Source: Diploptera punctata (taxonomy: Eukaryota > Arthropoda > Insecta > Blattodea > Blaberidae). Taken from it: DNA of 64,000 bases. The notes under the pieces are model-generated. The model did no database searches and was not told the origin of the DNA. It saw only the letters and a program-made list of their open reading frames with translations. The stretch is taken from assembly GCA_030220185.1 (NCBI GenBank), contig JASPKZ010008349.1, positions 186,001 to 250,000 of the forward strand, given 5' to 3'. Shown here piece by piece: positions 18,694 through 30,336 of this stretch; positions within the stretch are counted from its first letter, which is position 1; the number at the start of each line of letters is the position of its first letter. A program made the translations under genes and the position numbers.

Positions 18694-18899
18694 AATTGCT
18701 AGGAATGTATTTCTATTATATTTCGCAAGCAGAATCTGGTTACATTCAGACAGTATATACAATCTGGGAGCCACTTGATAAAATAAAGTGTTAAAATCGA
18801 GGTGAAAAACGAATGTGATTGGTTGTAAATAAAAATTAATTGAAATTTGATTGCTCATCGATGCCATTTGGGGATGACTTAAGTAGTCTAGGTTAATAT

Positions 18900-19240
18900 A
18901 CAAACAATCTAATTTCTTTAGTAATATTATTGATTTTCTCTTCAGTTTCTCTCACAGACTATAATGACCAAGTCATTATAGTTACATCATGTGCTTACGT
19001 CATAATTATCTGTTTGTTTCCATTATTAAACCTACAATTCCACTGTGATAACACCGGTATCATATAATTATATAGGAAAAGAATACGACAAACTCCTCTG
19101 TTGTTCTCTAACCGAATGCCCTAAGAATAAAATCCAATGTGCTTACTGCCTACATGACAACATGAAGATGCAGACAAGACCTTCTTTTCGAGAGATAGTC
19201 ATTACACACGCATCCACATCTTTAAACTGCCTAGTATATT
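18900..19240. other. Unassigned sequence
   Basis: A 78-codon frame starting at 19045 runs into the LINE fragment. No motif recognised. Confidence 0.3.
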
Positions 19241-19256
19241 TGAAAAGGTATGCTAA

Positions 19257-19690
19257 CTCACTGGCACTATCGAACCCATAGGCTCATGGCCGCGCGGACA
19301 CAAGCTCTCCATGCATCCCTATCCTGAGTTAATGTTTTCCAATCATCCCCTATTAAATATATTTCCCTCAAATCATAGTTAATGTCATTCTTCCACCTCA
19401 TTCTTGGTCTACCAATTGGGCATCTTCCCTCTGGTCTTGAAAAAGTAGACTTAAAAAAAACTATCACGAATGGGGATTGAAAGAGGGGTATGGAAAATTC
19501 TTGTAGGAAAACTAGAGGGAAACGCTTAGTTGGTGGACCAAGAATGAGGTGGGAGAATCATGATTTGAGTGAAGTAGATCATACAGGAGATGATTGGAAA
19601 ACATTAGCTCAGGATAGGGATGTATGGAGAGCTTATGTCCGCGCGGCCATAAACCTACGGGTTCGATAGTGCCAGTGGATTAGTTAGTCA
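19257..19690. mobile_element. Fold-back of two LINE-L2 3' ends
   Basis: 19257-19445 reads on the minus strand (RPEGRCPIGRPRMRWKND, DRDAWRACVRAAM), and 19460-19690 on the plus strand repeats the same C-terminal region. The 3' tails (CTATCGAACC and GGTTCGATAGTGCCAGT) point outward. Confidence 0.75.
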
Positions 19691-19859
19691 TTATAAAATT
19701 AAAATAATAACTCACGAATGGGGAATGAAAGAGGGGTATGGAAACTTATCAAATACTCTTTAATCTTTTCTTATCTTTTATAGTAATAGATCGCATTTAA
19801 TATTCGTATAGCTAATACTTATATTGTCGCCAAACTTCTCTAAAAACTTAAAATCGAAA

Positions 19860-20300
19860 ATGTATTAAACTGTTGTTTTCCCCACTTATATTACATGGAT
19901 GCGAAAACTATTGCTTTAAGAAAGGAAGAAAGATTAAAAGTATTTGAGAATATTTCTTTAGGATTTTTTCAGTCCAAAGAGAGATGAACAACAAGCGAAT
20001 GGCGAAGACTTCATAGCAGTGAGCTGCGTGATCGTTATAAGAAGAGTTAAGTCTCGTAGACAGCGTTGGGCAGGACATGTGGCAAGAATGGGGAATGAAA
20101 TAAAAGAACATGGAAGCTTCTTGTAGGAAAACAGCCCAGTTGGTAAACCAAGAAATAAGTGAAGGTATAATATTAACCATGATTTGAGGGAAGTAGATTA
20201 TACAGATGATGATCGTAAAACATTAGCTCAGGATGGGAATGTGTGGAGAGCTTATGTCCATGCGACCATGAAACCTACCGGTTCGATAGTGTCAGTGAGT
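19860..20300 (+). pseudogene. LINE-L2 3' fragment
   Basis: Degenerate C-terminal coding (GGGCAGGACATGTGGCA, AGTAGATTATACAGATGATG) ending GGTTCGATAGTGTCAGTGAG. Confidence 0.75.
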
Positions 20301-20744
20301 TATTTTCATAAAATTGGTATAGAAGTTGTGAAGTTAGGCGGTGAGCTCTGAAAAGACGCCCAGGTGTACAGGAAATAAGATAAAACTCCTGTATATAGCT
20401 GACAGCCCAGCAGGGGTGCCACAGCGCAAGCTTCTAATTAATTTCGCATCACATGAGACGAAAGGTTAAGTTAGGTCAGGTCATGAAGTTGTTTATATTG
20501 CATAAGAATAATATTAAAACTTCACGCATGCGTCAATCCAGACTTCCTTAAAAACTTAACGTTGTAAAGAGATGCTCTGCTTCTTCTAGAACATACGTCT
20601 CCTGGGGCCCATATATATGTAATTCTTAATAGAAAATTCCTGGTTACAATGCCTGCTGGGATAAAGCACTAATAAAGAATATTCCACACACACTGCAAGA
20701 TCTTATGAGTAGGGCTAGGATTTTTATGTAATAAAATATAAGAT
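20300..20744. other. Unassigned sequence
   Basis: No gene or shared repeat seen. Confidence 0.35.
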
Positions 20745-20880
20745 TGCAATGCATCATCATCATCCAGGGATTAAGCCTGTTGCCTCGTTCCGGTTTCATG
20801 AAAGCTAGAATTGTTAAAATTGTTCAGACCATCTTCTGTGTGGGCGTCCAACATTCCTCCTTGCTGATAGTATATATTAT
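20745..20880 (-). pseudogene. 3' fragment of the L1x LINE family
   Basis: On the minus strand it encodes a C-terminus ending in ETGTRQQA, matching ETGQQMA of the full-length LINE, followed by the same (GAT)n tail. Confidence 0.65.
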
Positions 20881-20885
20881 GACTT

Positions 20886-21187
20886 ATGACCAGTCTCATG
20901 GGCTAGTGGTCAGCGTTTCTGATTACTGTTCATGATGTCCCGGGTTCGATTCCCGGTCAAACGACAGGATTTTTTCCTTAAAGGGAATCTCATTCCTGTG
21001 GTTGTCATGGTCTGGAATTTAGGTTAAGAACTTTCCTAGCGCTTCATTATCATCTATCACCCATCAAATCATCGGGGTAACCGTAACTCCGCATTCTAGG
21101 CACCCCAACTTCAGAAGTGGGTTACAATTACGCCAATGTCAGGAGAGGACACCAGAAATGTTGAAATGACCACCTGGGGCACTGAAA
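20886..21187 (+). mobile_element. SINE-C copy 1
   Basis: tRNA-like head (CATGGGCTAGTGGTCAGCG; CCCGGGTTCGATTCCCGGTC), body AAAGGGAATCTCATTCCTGT, tail CTTCAGAAGTGGGTTACAAT and CACCTGGGGCACTG. Confidence 0.8.
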
Positions 21188-21424
21188 AAAAGTATATATT
21201 ATTCAACCGTTTGTGTGTGAAACCAAAACAAAAGAACAGTCAAAAGTCTAACTTATCATTATACTATTCAACTGTTTGTGTGTGAAACAAACACAAAAGA
21301 CAGTCATAAGTCTAACTCCTCATTATGCTATGTTCCAATCTTAACTTTTAGTTCATAAATATCCTAACCCTACTTACAAGTATATAGTGACTTAATGATA
21401 CTCCTTATTTCCAAACTACCTGAT

Positions 21425-21830
21425 GCTCGGCGTCTGCTGCTATGCCCAAATGAAATTTGTTTTTATTTTTAGTTGAATAAGTAAAATGAAAATTAATGGT
21501 TAAATAAATTGTATGGTACACATTATGATGAATTGAATATTTACTTTCGTGTTTCAGATAAATTCTCATTTTTAATTATTGGATTTCGTTGATGTTTGGA
21601 GAATACCTTCCTCGGTTAATTTAATAGCATATACTAAGTTTTGTTGTCAAACATCGGAAATTGAGGCAGTTAGAACGATTTTTAAATTTTTTCAGGCAAA
21701 CCCCTACACCTAATGGTTCTAGAACATAGTGGCGAAACACTCGCTGTACCTGAAAAGCTATATGTACAAATCTGCATGATGATCGGTTGAGCGGTTTAGA
21801 AATCTATACATTCGTCCAAAAATTCGACTG
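21425..21830 (+). mobile_element. RTE-like element copy 3
   Basis: Starts near CTGATGCTCGGCGTCTGCTG. The middle is related to 3118-3275 and the tail (GATCGGTTGAGCGGTTTAGA) has the conserved end pattern. Confidence 0.55.
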
Positions 21831-21884
21831 TTTAGTGACCGATGCACTTTTTTTATCCCCTCCGGCCCATAGTAAGTACGGTAC

Positions 21885-22457
21885 TTACTTACTCAATGGC
21901 ACTATCGAACCCGTAGGTTCATGGCCGCGCGGACATAAGCTCTCCATACATCCCTATCCTGAGCTAATGCTTTTCAATCATTCCCTGTATAATCTACTTC
22001 TCTCAAATCATAGTTAATGTTATTCTCCCACCTCATTCTTGGTCTACTAAATGGGCGTTTTCCCTCTGGCTTTCCTACAAGAAGCTTTCATGCAAGTCTG
22101 TCACTTCCCATACGTGCAACATGTCTTGCCCATCTCAGTCTACGAGAATGAACTGTTATTATATCTGGCTTCCTATAAAGACCATGTAGTTCATTGTTAG
22201 TAGTCTTCTCCATTCACCTGTAAAATTTTACCCCAGTAGAATCCATGTCCGCATTTCTTGATGGTTGTATTTTTACGGTGAAAGATCGCCACTCTATCTA
22301 CCAAGGTACTTTCTTCGTCTGGCTTATCACCTTCGACCAGTCCGGCATGGGTAACCGTATCGGCAGCAATGCTACCGCCGGCATAGCTCTTAGGATCATT
22401 TAAGCACGCAAGCCACTCCACCACGACAAGGTGAAGATACCATGGAGGGAGTAAGTA
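21885..22457 (-). mobile_element. Internally deleted LINE-L2 (both ends present)
   Basis: 21885-22205 is the L2 3' coding end in minus orientation (tail ACTCAATGGCACTATCGAAC). At 22206 it jumps to sequence ending in CCACTCCACCACGACAAGGT, which has the look of an insect LINE 5' region (on the minus strand CTTGTCGTGGTGGAGTGG). The same 5' block is joined to a different L2 break at 27930-28075. Confidence 0.6.
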
Positions 22458-22914
22458 CGGTAACATGTTGTAAATTGTAATTGTTCAAAAAAAATCTAAT
22501 GGTGATATAAACCCCATTCAAATCGGTCTAGTAGTCAAGGACTCAAAAAGTCCATAAAGGACAGATTCACAAAACATTCATTTTTATATGTAGTCCTACA
22601 TAATAAGACTTAGAAATAATGAAAAAACAAAAGCAATTTAAAATTCAATACACCATATTCTTTTTTTTTTTTTTGTTCAACCTCTCTCTAAATGGATACT
22701 TTAATAAGCCCTATATCACTCGAACCTTGCACGGATACACATCTAAGGAGAGGATATTGTACAGCCTTTGAAAAAAACGATGGCGCAACTCTTGATGATG
22801 GAAAGTAGAGTTTTGAAGAGCGATTCACACCAGTAGGTTGTTACATGTTCTGACTCGTTTGAGTATAAAGCGGACGGCGTAAGTCTCTCTTCATGCAGCA
22901 TTCATATCGCTTCA
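22458..22914. other. Mostly unassigned; short RTE-like tail near 22500-22575
   Basis: CAAATCGGTCTAGTAGTCAA and GACTCAAAAAGTCCATAAAG resemble the tail seen inverted at 50545-50660. Confidence 0.4.
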
Positions 22915-22977
22915 ATGGAGCAGTTGGTAAGATGCTCTTTTTCCGACGACGCGGGCCCACGTTCGATTCTGGTCAGG
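22915..22977 (+). repeat. tRNA-like SINE head or tRNA relic
   Basis: TGGAGCAGTTGGTAAGATGC (A-box-like) and CACGTTCGATTCTGG (B-box-like). The acceptor stem is not evident, so it is not called as a tRNA gene. Confidence 0.45.
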
Positions 22978-23081
22978 TACATTTTTATTATTTAATAACG
23001 TTATTATTTAATAACTTCGTTAATTTTCATAATTCCTACGTTATATAAATAAATTTGAATGTAGGCCTATATGAAAATATT

Positions 23082-23332
23082 CCCGGTCGGGACAGGCTCC
23101 TGGGTGAGTTTTTTTTCGGGGTTTTCCCCTCACCTGTAAGATAAATGTCAGGAAGCTTAGGGCCCAACGGTCCCCGAAAATCATCGGGCCATCATCGTCC
23201 TTATCATTATCATCATCATTCTTCACCGGTGTGAAAAGAAACAGGAAGCTACCATACCTAGTAAAGCTGCAAAGCATAGCATGAAAATGATTGCAGTGAA
23301 AGACCTGCCCTCGGGCAGAATTACTATGGATA
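23082..23332 (+). mobile_element. SINE-B copy truncated at the B box
   Basis: Begins TTCCCGGTCGGGACAGGC and ends CGGGCAGAATTACTATGGAT, the normal SINE-B 3' end. Confidence 0.8.
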
Positions 23333-25405
23333 TATATAACATACACATCCATCATTCATCCTAAATAACACATTTCGCATTCTTCCACAGCTCGGTGTAT
23401 ACATGAAACTCAAAATTAAACAAGATGAACTTAAAGGTCGAGGGACTCGTCTCGAATCCCCCGGCCCAAACGAAGGCCTTGAATTTTCGAAGAAGACTGT
23501 TATAGATTCGGTTTTTTCGTGCCTACCGCGCAACGTTGACGCGCAGACAGACGAATGGGGGTGCGTGCGTTCAGGAAAGGAAGGAAGGTGAAGGAGGCAT
23601 AGATATAAAAATATATTGACGAAACACTAGATATCGCATGGAAACATAGAGAAAATCACTCTTGCATAGTTTACAATCTCTGTCGGTCAGTCTGTGGAGT
23701 CATGTGGCAACAGCGTTCCCATAAAAGCAATACTATTTTCTAGACAAAAAACCGTACAGCGACAGAGAAGAGTGTCGAAAATTTCGTGGAATAGTCAAGA
23801 GTCTTAACGGGTTGTCGAACTAATACTGCTATTGATTATAATGATCATAAAAATTCCAGTGAATCTAACATCTATACGTACAAAGAAAAGCATGGCTAAC
23901 CCCTGGCTGAACGATTAAATTATTATTGAACGATGCTTGGGGCGAGCGAGGAATTCCCTATGACTGGAATCTTACAGGGTGGAGAATGTTCTTTATTCAA
24001 TAAAATGTAACAGACCACCTACTGTTCATCCATAAACAATGCGCCATTTTCCGGTCCAACAATTCTCTTTACTGAAATAAGGAATTTACGGTACAATCTA
24101 CTATATAATCACGTGAACTTAATGAAGTAGACATGTCCTGTTTAACATAGCCTTCTGGATCTAACAAATTACACATTCATGATATGGCTTCATGATCAAA
24201 GGGGCTCACGCATTTTATGGCCATCTAATATCAAGAAGATTGGTTATGGAGAGAATGCTTTCTATTCTCCATTTCAAACCAGTTGATAGAGATCCTCCCT
24301 TCACTTACTCCACTAGCAGGTACAGACAGCTAGTAACGTGGGAGATACTACTCTCTGTTACAAATACATCAATCTTCTAAATTATGTTATGAAAATAAAA
24401 TTATATTGGATTATATACTGAACAATTCGAAAATTTATAATAGTAATATAATATATAATAGTTATTTTTAAAACTTATACCTATATATACATTTTTTTTT
24501 GTTTCTACTTGTTTAACATCTCCTTTGTATGCATATTTAAATCCCAAATTCTACTGTGTCTAAATTATGTTCAAATGTATACCGAAACTTATATATTATA
24601 TATATATACACTCAAACGTTAACTGTATTTTCCTTATATCTATCACACAAAAACTAAGCACTAAGTATTATTAAAAAATATTATTATATAAATATTTTTA
24701 AAAAATGTATAAAAACAATCTATTAAACACTTAATTCTACTAAATAAATTATGTATTAATTGAATTTTCAAGACAATTCTAAAATCCACCACACTGCTAG
24801 AACTAAGAACAGTCTACTGAAAAAAGACAAATGTTTTTTTGTGCTGTCAATACAATGTCAGTACTAATCTACACTATTAACAATAGACGGCCCTCCACCG
24901 GTCTGCCACCCCGCAAATTATCAAACTAAAACTGTGTGTTTTGTATTATATTAATTATAGATCTCTTTTTATAAATTCAAAGTATAACAAAATAAGTCAG
25001 GAATTAAAAACTATATATCATATTTTTACAAAAATCCTCTGAAAAAAAGATAAACTATAATATTTTATTTTCTGGATTTTACAGCTTTGGGGGAATTGGT
25101 TTATAACTGGTAACAGCCACATTCCTAACTTTGGCCATAGATATTGTATGCACCCCTACAGTAGTGGGGGTAGTAAAATGACGTCCCTTCTATCAACTCA
25201 GTTGACATAGATAATACTCTACTTTAAACACCCCGAGTTGAAACTCGGAGCTGATAAATATGAGTTTCAGGTAATTCCGAGGGAATGTAGACTAGCTATT
25301 GAGGTTGTTCTCATGAAAACATGTTTTTAACGATATTTAATCTTCATCGATCCTACTTAATAGATACCGAAAATTAATATGACTATATGATCATATCGAT
25401 GTTGA
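23333..25405. other. Two-kilobase AT-rich stretch without recognised features
   Basis: Frames here are under 80 codons and lack motifs. 23420-23580 is locally GC-rich but unassigned. Some could be exon-free intron or old repeats. Confidence 0.4.
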
Positions 25406-25705
25406 TCAGCCTCATACGCTAGTGGTCAGCGTTCTTGGCTACTATTCATGAGGTCCGGGGTACGATTCCTGGTGAAACCATAGGCTTTTATTCTTAAAGG
25501 GAATTATTCCTGTGGTTGCCCATGGTCTGGAATTTAGGTTAAGAACTCTCCTGGTACTTCATTATCATTTATCATCAATCATATCATAGGGGTAACGTAA
25601 CATCGCATTCCAGGTGCCCGAACCTAAGATATGGATTACAATTCTGCCAATGCTAGGAGAAAAAGCCAGAAATGTCATAAAAGACAACCTGGTGGCATTA
25701 GACAA
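25406..25705 (+). mobile_element. SINE-C copy 2
   Basis: Head CATACGCTAGTGGTCAGCG with degenerate B box, body AAAGGGAATTATTCCTGTGG, tail ending GACAACCTGGTGGCATTAGA. Confidence 0.75.
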
Positions 25706-25711
25706 AAAAAA

Positions 25712-25905
25712 ATCTATGTTATAATTACATTTTGACATTTAGCAATGAAGGCCTATATGACAAGAAAAGAAAAATAAACGCCTAAACCGGGATTTGAACC
25801 CAGGACATCTAACTTAATACGTTAGTGCGCCACGAGTTATGCTATCCAGGCATCCTAGCAAAAACATTTATTTTTACTATGTATGTATAAATTTATTATC
25901 TACCT
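25712..25905 (-). mobile_element. SINE-E copy
   Basis: Starts TTATAATTACATTTTGACAT. The inverted head with GGATTTGAACCCAGGACATC is at about 25793-25850. Confidence 0.65.
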
Positions 25906-25917
25906 CTCATGATAGAG

Positions 25918-25918
<1 letters not shown>

Positions 25919-25984
<66 letters not shown>
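25919..25984. repeat. (TA)33 microsatellite
   Basis: Uninterrupted TA tract between SINE-E and SINE-B. Confidence 0.95.
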
Positions 25985-25986
<2 letters not shown>

Positions 25987-26206
25987 ATCCATAGTAATTC
26001 TGCCCGAGGGCAGGTCATTCACTGCAATCATAGCATTTTCATGCTATGCTGTGAAGCTTTAGTAGGGAATTGTAGGTGTTGCTTTCCACACCGGTGATGG
26101 ATGATGATGATGATGATAAGGATGACGATGATGGTCATATGATTTCGGGGACTGGTTGGGCCTTAAACTTTTCCTGACACTTGTCTTACAGGTGAAGAAA
26201 AACCCC

Positions 26207-26207
<1 letters not shown>
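25985..26207 (-). mobile_element. SINE-B copy, head missing
   Basis: Inverted 3' end ATCCATAGTAATTCTGCCCG through to TTACAGGTGAAGAAAAACCC, cut by another (TA)n. Confidence 0.8.
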
Positions 26208-26208
<1 letters not shown>

Positions 26209-26237
<29 letters not shown>

Positions 26238-26258
26238 TAAAAGTTTAACATTGAGCAA

Positions 26259-26291
<33 letters not shown>
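26209..26291. repeat. Two (TA)n tracts around a SINE-E stub
   Basis: TA tracts at 26209-26231 and 26263-26291 flank AATTAAAAGTTTAACATTGA, a remnant of the SINE-E end. Confidence 0.7.
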
Positions 26292-26293
<2 letters not shown>

Positions 26294-26296
26294 TTA

Positions 26297-26497
26297 AACT
26301 GACCCAAACCCTCTGGCGGCACTATGGCCCTGGGGTAGACTCAGCCTCTAACGGAAATGAGTACCAGATGCTTGTTCTGGGGTAAAGGCGGCCGTCACGC
26401 AGGGCTGACATAAAGGGCCGATTGTCTAGAAAAAGTGGAAGTCTTGACCTCCTACTACCCCAAGGGCCTCCGGGTCTGTTGTGGGATGAGCATACTA
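26297..26497 (+). mobile_element. SINE-D copy, tail part
   Basis: AACCCTCTGGCGGCACTATG to CTACCCCAAGGGCCTCCGGG, the reverse complement of the family copies at 37672, 41104 and 45242. Confidence 0.75.
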
Positions 26498-26504
26498 TGT
26501 ATAC

Positions 26505-26690
26505 ACACACAAATCGATATCATAATTACATTTCGACATTTAGCAATGAGGGCCAAATATTACATGAAAAGAAAAATCCCGCTGAACCGTAATTTCAACC
26601 CGATACATCTAACTTTTTGCGTTAGCCCGATACCATCTTCGCCACTCAGGTTCCCAGTGCTAGCTTTTTTTTTTTTTCCTTATGCACAAT
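26505..26690 (-). mobile_element. SINE-E copy, diverged
   Basis: ATAATTACATTTCGACATTT start and a decayed inverted head around 26585-26650. Confidence 0.55.
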
Positions 26691-26799
26691 TCTGTGTAGT
26701 AAGAATCAGCGGGACATCGCTCGCAGAGCCATCTTACGGCTTCTATAACAAGAAACCATTTTTAAGAAGAACATTTTACTTTATAGTAGTAACGCTTTT

Positions 26800-26940
26800 T
26801 TATATCAATGTTGTAACTATTTTTTTTTTTACATTCAGCAATGAAGATCAAATATTACATGAAAAGAAAAATTAACATCTGAACCGGGATTTGAACCCGG
26901 AACCTCTAAATGTATACGTTAGCGCGATGCCATCTTGTTT
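26800..26940 (-). mobile_element. SINE-E copy, diverged
   Basis: CATTCAGCAATGAAGATCAA, then inverted B box GGGATTTGAACCCGGAACCT. Confidence 0.6.
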
Positions 26941-27179
26941 TGTTTACATTACAACTGGAACTTATCTCGGAATTACATGACCGACGCATTCAGCTCCAGG
27001 TTATACATTTGCTACACATTTTTGCTAGAGGCTGAATCCGCCCCAGTACCTTGATGCAGTCAAAATGTTTGGGGCAGTTTAAAATCTGATGCCTTAAAAA
27101 AACGACGTTATGTATCTCCATAGATTAGTTTCAATATCTTAAACATTATCAAATATATTATAATTATTATAATATTATA

Positions 27180-27186
27180 TTATTAC

Positions 27187-27226
<40 letters not shown>
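27180..27226. repeat. (ATT)n microsatellite
   Basis: Trinucleotide run. Confidence 0.9.
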
Positions 27227-27296
27227 TAATATCCGCAATTTATAAAGGCTATTTCACCAAAGATATATTAGGGTTATAGTTTGTTACATAGTTATC

Positions 27297-27372
27297 AGTC
27301 ATTCACTCACTCACTCACTCACTCACTCACTCACTCACTCACTCACTCACTCACTCACTCACTCACTCACTG
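27297..27372. repeat. (CACT)n tract forming the LINE-L2 tail
   Basis: Tetranucleotide run directly abutting the 3' end of the L2 copy to its right; on the L2 strand it reads (AGTG)n after GCC. Confidence 0.85.
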
Positions 27373-28075
27373 GCAAAATCGAACCCGTAGGTTCATGGCA
27401 GCGGAAATAAGTTTTTCAACATCCCTATCCTGAGCTAATATTTTCCAATCATTCCCTTTATAATCTACTTCCCTCAAATCATGGATAATGTTATTCTCCC
27501 ACCTCATTCTTGGTCTACCAACTGGGTGTTTTCCTTCTGGTTTTCCATGCACATCTTTCATTCCCCATTCATTCCACATGCCGTGCCCATCGCAGTCTAC
27601 GAGGCTTAACTGTTCTTATTATATCTGGCTTCGTATACATACCATGTAACTCATTATTATGCAGTTTTCTCCCTTCACCTTCTGTTCATCTCTTTTTGGC
27701 CCAATTTTTTTTCTAAAAACTTTATTCTCAAATACTGGTGATATTCTTTTCTCCCTTAAAGTAAGAGTTCATGTTTCGCATCAATACAATATAACTGGGA
27801 GAATAACAGTTTTATATATTTTCAGTTTAACGTTTCTTGAAAGGAATTGGGATGACAAGAGTCCCAGTAATGCATAATAGAAAGCATTTCCAGAATTAAG
27901 CTTATTTTTAATTTCTTTGTGTATTTTACCTCCGGAGAATTTTTCTCCAGTGGAACCCATGTCCGCGTTTCTTGACGGTTGTATTTTTGCCGTGAAAGAT
28001 CGACACTCTTTCGACCAAGATACTTTTTTCGTCTGATTTATTCCTTCGACCTATCCGGCATGGGACAAAGTCATT
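27373..28075 (-). mobile_element. Internally deleted LINE-L2
   Basis: 27373-27930 encodes (minus strand) KPEGKHPVGRPRMRWENN and DLREVDYKGNDWKILAQDRD. At about 27930 the sequence switches to a 5'-region block (GAACCCATGTCCGCGTTTCT) also present at 22235. Confidence 0.6.
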
Positions 28076-28129
28076 ATACAATTTTTTATGAATTTTATTT
28101 ATAAAAACATTAAAAATTGAGAAAAAAAT

Positions 28130-28640
28130 TCAAGATGTTGTATGTCGAACTCTGTGCTTTGGAATAGATATATAATATACAGAACAAAGAAAACTATATT
28201 TCAAGTTCTGTTACAAAGCATTTTATTATATGGGTCCGAAACCTGGACAGTAAGTAGAAAACAAGCGAACAAGCTGTTAGCAGTAGAAATGGATTTTTGG
28301 AGTCGATCGACGAGAATTTCAAGAAGGGTTATCCCTTCAGCAGAAACAGCACAATAAGGGAAATTATGCAAGTTAAAAAAAACATATTAGGAAAAATAGA
28401 AGAAAAACATTTGAAATGGTACGAACGCCTCATTAGAATGGAAGAAGAGAGAATACCAAAGAAGATCCTTAATTGGAAAGCTAATGGAAGAGGCAGGCCT
28501 AGAGAACGATGGATTGATGGAGTGAAGAGAAGTATGGAAGCTAGAGATCTGAGAGAAGAAGCTTTAGACAGGAACCTCTGGCGACAAACCACAATGGGTT
28601 GAAGGAAAAACACAGTATTGTGGAATATTCCTAAAAAAAA
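28130..28640 (+). pseudogene. LINE C-terminal fragment (family L3) with poly(A)
   Basis: Frames 28142-28357 and 28297-28602, shifted against each other, encode ILLYGSETWTV, then KHLKWYERLIRMEEERIP and GRGRPRERWIDGVKRSM. It ends in a poly(A) run at 28634-28647. Different family from L1x and L2. Confidence 0.75.
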
Positions 28641-28679
28641 AAAAAAATTGTAAAATTATTTGGGTAAAGCAGCTCACAA

Positions 28680-28880
28680 CAACGACAATCTGATAAACGA
28701 AAACGAACCCAACACATGTAATCCCCTCTACCAGATCTTCAGTGAAACACCAGTTTTGAATCCTGCCGATGATGGGACAAGTCCCGAAAGCGCTACAGTT
28801 AATTAATTAATTAATTAATTAAGTTGAGGAGACGGACCTTTCAGGTGAATATTCCATAATTTTATATTTTAATTTTAAAG
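28680..28880 (+). mobile_element. PLE-4 3' end with C-terminal codons
   Basis: The frame reads NPLYQIFSETPVLNPADDGT, then SPESATVN and a stop, homologous to the NPLYEIV...PAEDGR end of PLE-1. Followed by (TTAA)n at 28800-28821 and the tail TTGAGGAGACGGACCTTTCA. Confidence 0.7.
28763..28798 (+). ncRNA. Hammerhead-ribozyme-like motif, PLE-4 end
   Basis: CTG, core CCGATGA (U4 changed to C), extra U, helix II GGGAC/GTCCC, GAA, self-complementary AGCGCT, A, CAG. Confidence 0.65.
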
Positions 28881-29586
28881 TAGAGGGGTAGAAGGAAGTA
28901 TGTAGGCCAAGAGTGAGGTATGAGAATAACAAATGTTCTGAGGGAGGTAAATGGTATAAAGGATGATTAGGTAGTCAAGCAATGCTGGAAGAATGTCAAA
29001 GATACCATTTAGACTGATTGGACTATACGCATAGCATCCCCTATATGTAATAAAAACACAGAAGTGATAACGTACCATATGTTTATGGGGTTATTTACAA
29101 GCCTTGACACTTAGAGAGAATGAGTCAGGACGTCCCTCCGGAAAGGACTAATCAAGGAGAAACAACAAGTGGGGAAGAGATGTGCTGCTAGTGGTTGCAG
29201 AGCCGGATGTGGCACGTTGTATACGTAACATAAGTGTCAGTTCCGTCACATCCCACGTAATGTGGGGTTGTTAGCTCCCTCAGTGAAGTTTGTGGTATTG
29301 TGTGGGCGGATGTGATCACCAGATGGTCCGCGACCTAGACCCACAAACTGAAGTCTATGTGAAGGCCAGGCCTGGACCTTGCCTGCAGGCCTTCTCGCTA
29401 CCAATCACGTCTAGACGCTTCTTACTATCACACTTTTATACTTTGAACCTTGTTACCGCAACATCGTAATCAGTGTTACGGTTTAACACTCTTGTCCCTC
29501 AAGTATAATTTCAATATTTCGATTCCCAACTGGTTTATGACATACTACTATATCTTGTTATTATAACACTGTATGTACAGTATTTT
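28881..29586. other. Unassigned; weak LINE trace near 28885-28960
   Basis: A short stretch (GAGTGAGGTATGAGAATAAC, GAGGGAGGTAAATGG) recalls L2 coding. The remaining sequence to 29586 shows no supported feature. Confidence 0.35.
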
Positions 29587-30336
29587 TCATAAGTAATGCC
29601 ACGAGTGATTTCCAAATCATCGATAAATTCACGACTCACGAAGTGAGGAGTGAATTTATCTAGAGAATTTGGAAATCAAGAGTGGCATTTGTTAGGACTA
29701 TTTAACGAATAAAATTAAGCTGTTTACTCACAAATCATTATTTAACTATAGTTATTATATTTATATATTTAATGTAAACGGCGATGTTTGAAAACAAATG
29801 AGAAGCGATAGGTACGCTTCATCTGCTTCTTTCGTTTATCACTGCAATCAGATCATACTATTTATTGCCAAAGGAACGCAATATTGTAAGAATGCTCTCT
29901 AGTGGAGAAAAAATTAAACACATCAAACTGTATTATTAATTCATTTCTGATGTCGTATGATGTAAATATGACAATTATATTTTTCTGGATTGTTACCTGG
30001 GAAAAAATACATTTAAGAAAGTGCAAACAGTGGTTTCTTTTTTTTTTTTGTGGTATAATAAATTGCTACAAATGTTTTTATATTAACTCCCGCATGCGGC
30101 ATGTGTTGACATTCATGCACTATATATACAATCTGGTAGCCGTATTTCTCACGGGCTCAGTCACTGCAAAATAATGGTCAGACCTGTTCAGAATATTAAA
30201 AAGGAGGAGCTTTCTTTAATATGGTAATTATAACAATGATAAATATTTCGTGAAACACGACTCTGATTGGTTGAAAACAGAAATTATTGAAACGTGATTG
30301 GCCATTGAGTCCTATTTGGGGCATGAGTTAAATAGT
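29587..30336 (+). mobile_element. MITE-M copy 4
   Basis: Full hairpin start (CATAAGTAATGCCACGAGTG) and end GAGTTAAATAGT. Copy 5 begins at the very next base. Confidence 0.8.

Larger units (their letters stand above)
18027..18890 (+). mobile_element. MITE-M copy 3, interrupted by a miniature PLE
   Basis: Starts AAGCAATGCCACGAGTG with the long hairpin and ends GATGACTTAAGTAGT. It is interrupted at 18493-18693. Confidence 0.75.

Noticed and set aside
22915..22977. tRNA-Lys-like gene
   Set aside because: A- and B-box-like strings are present but no acceptor stem was found; more likely a SINE head or relic.
27297..27372. CRISPR-like array from regular CACT repeats
   Set aside because: A simple tetranucleotide tract with no spacers, explained as the LINE-L2 tail.
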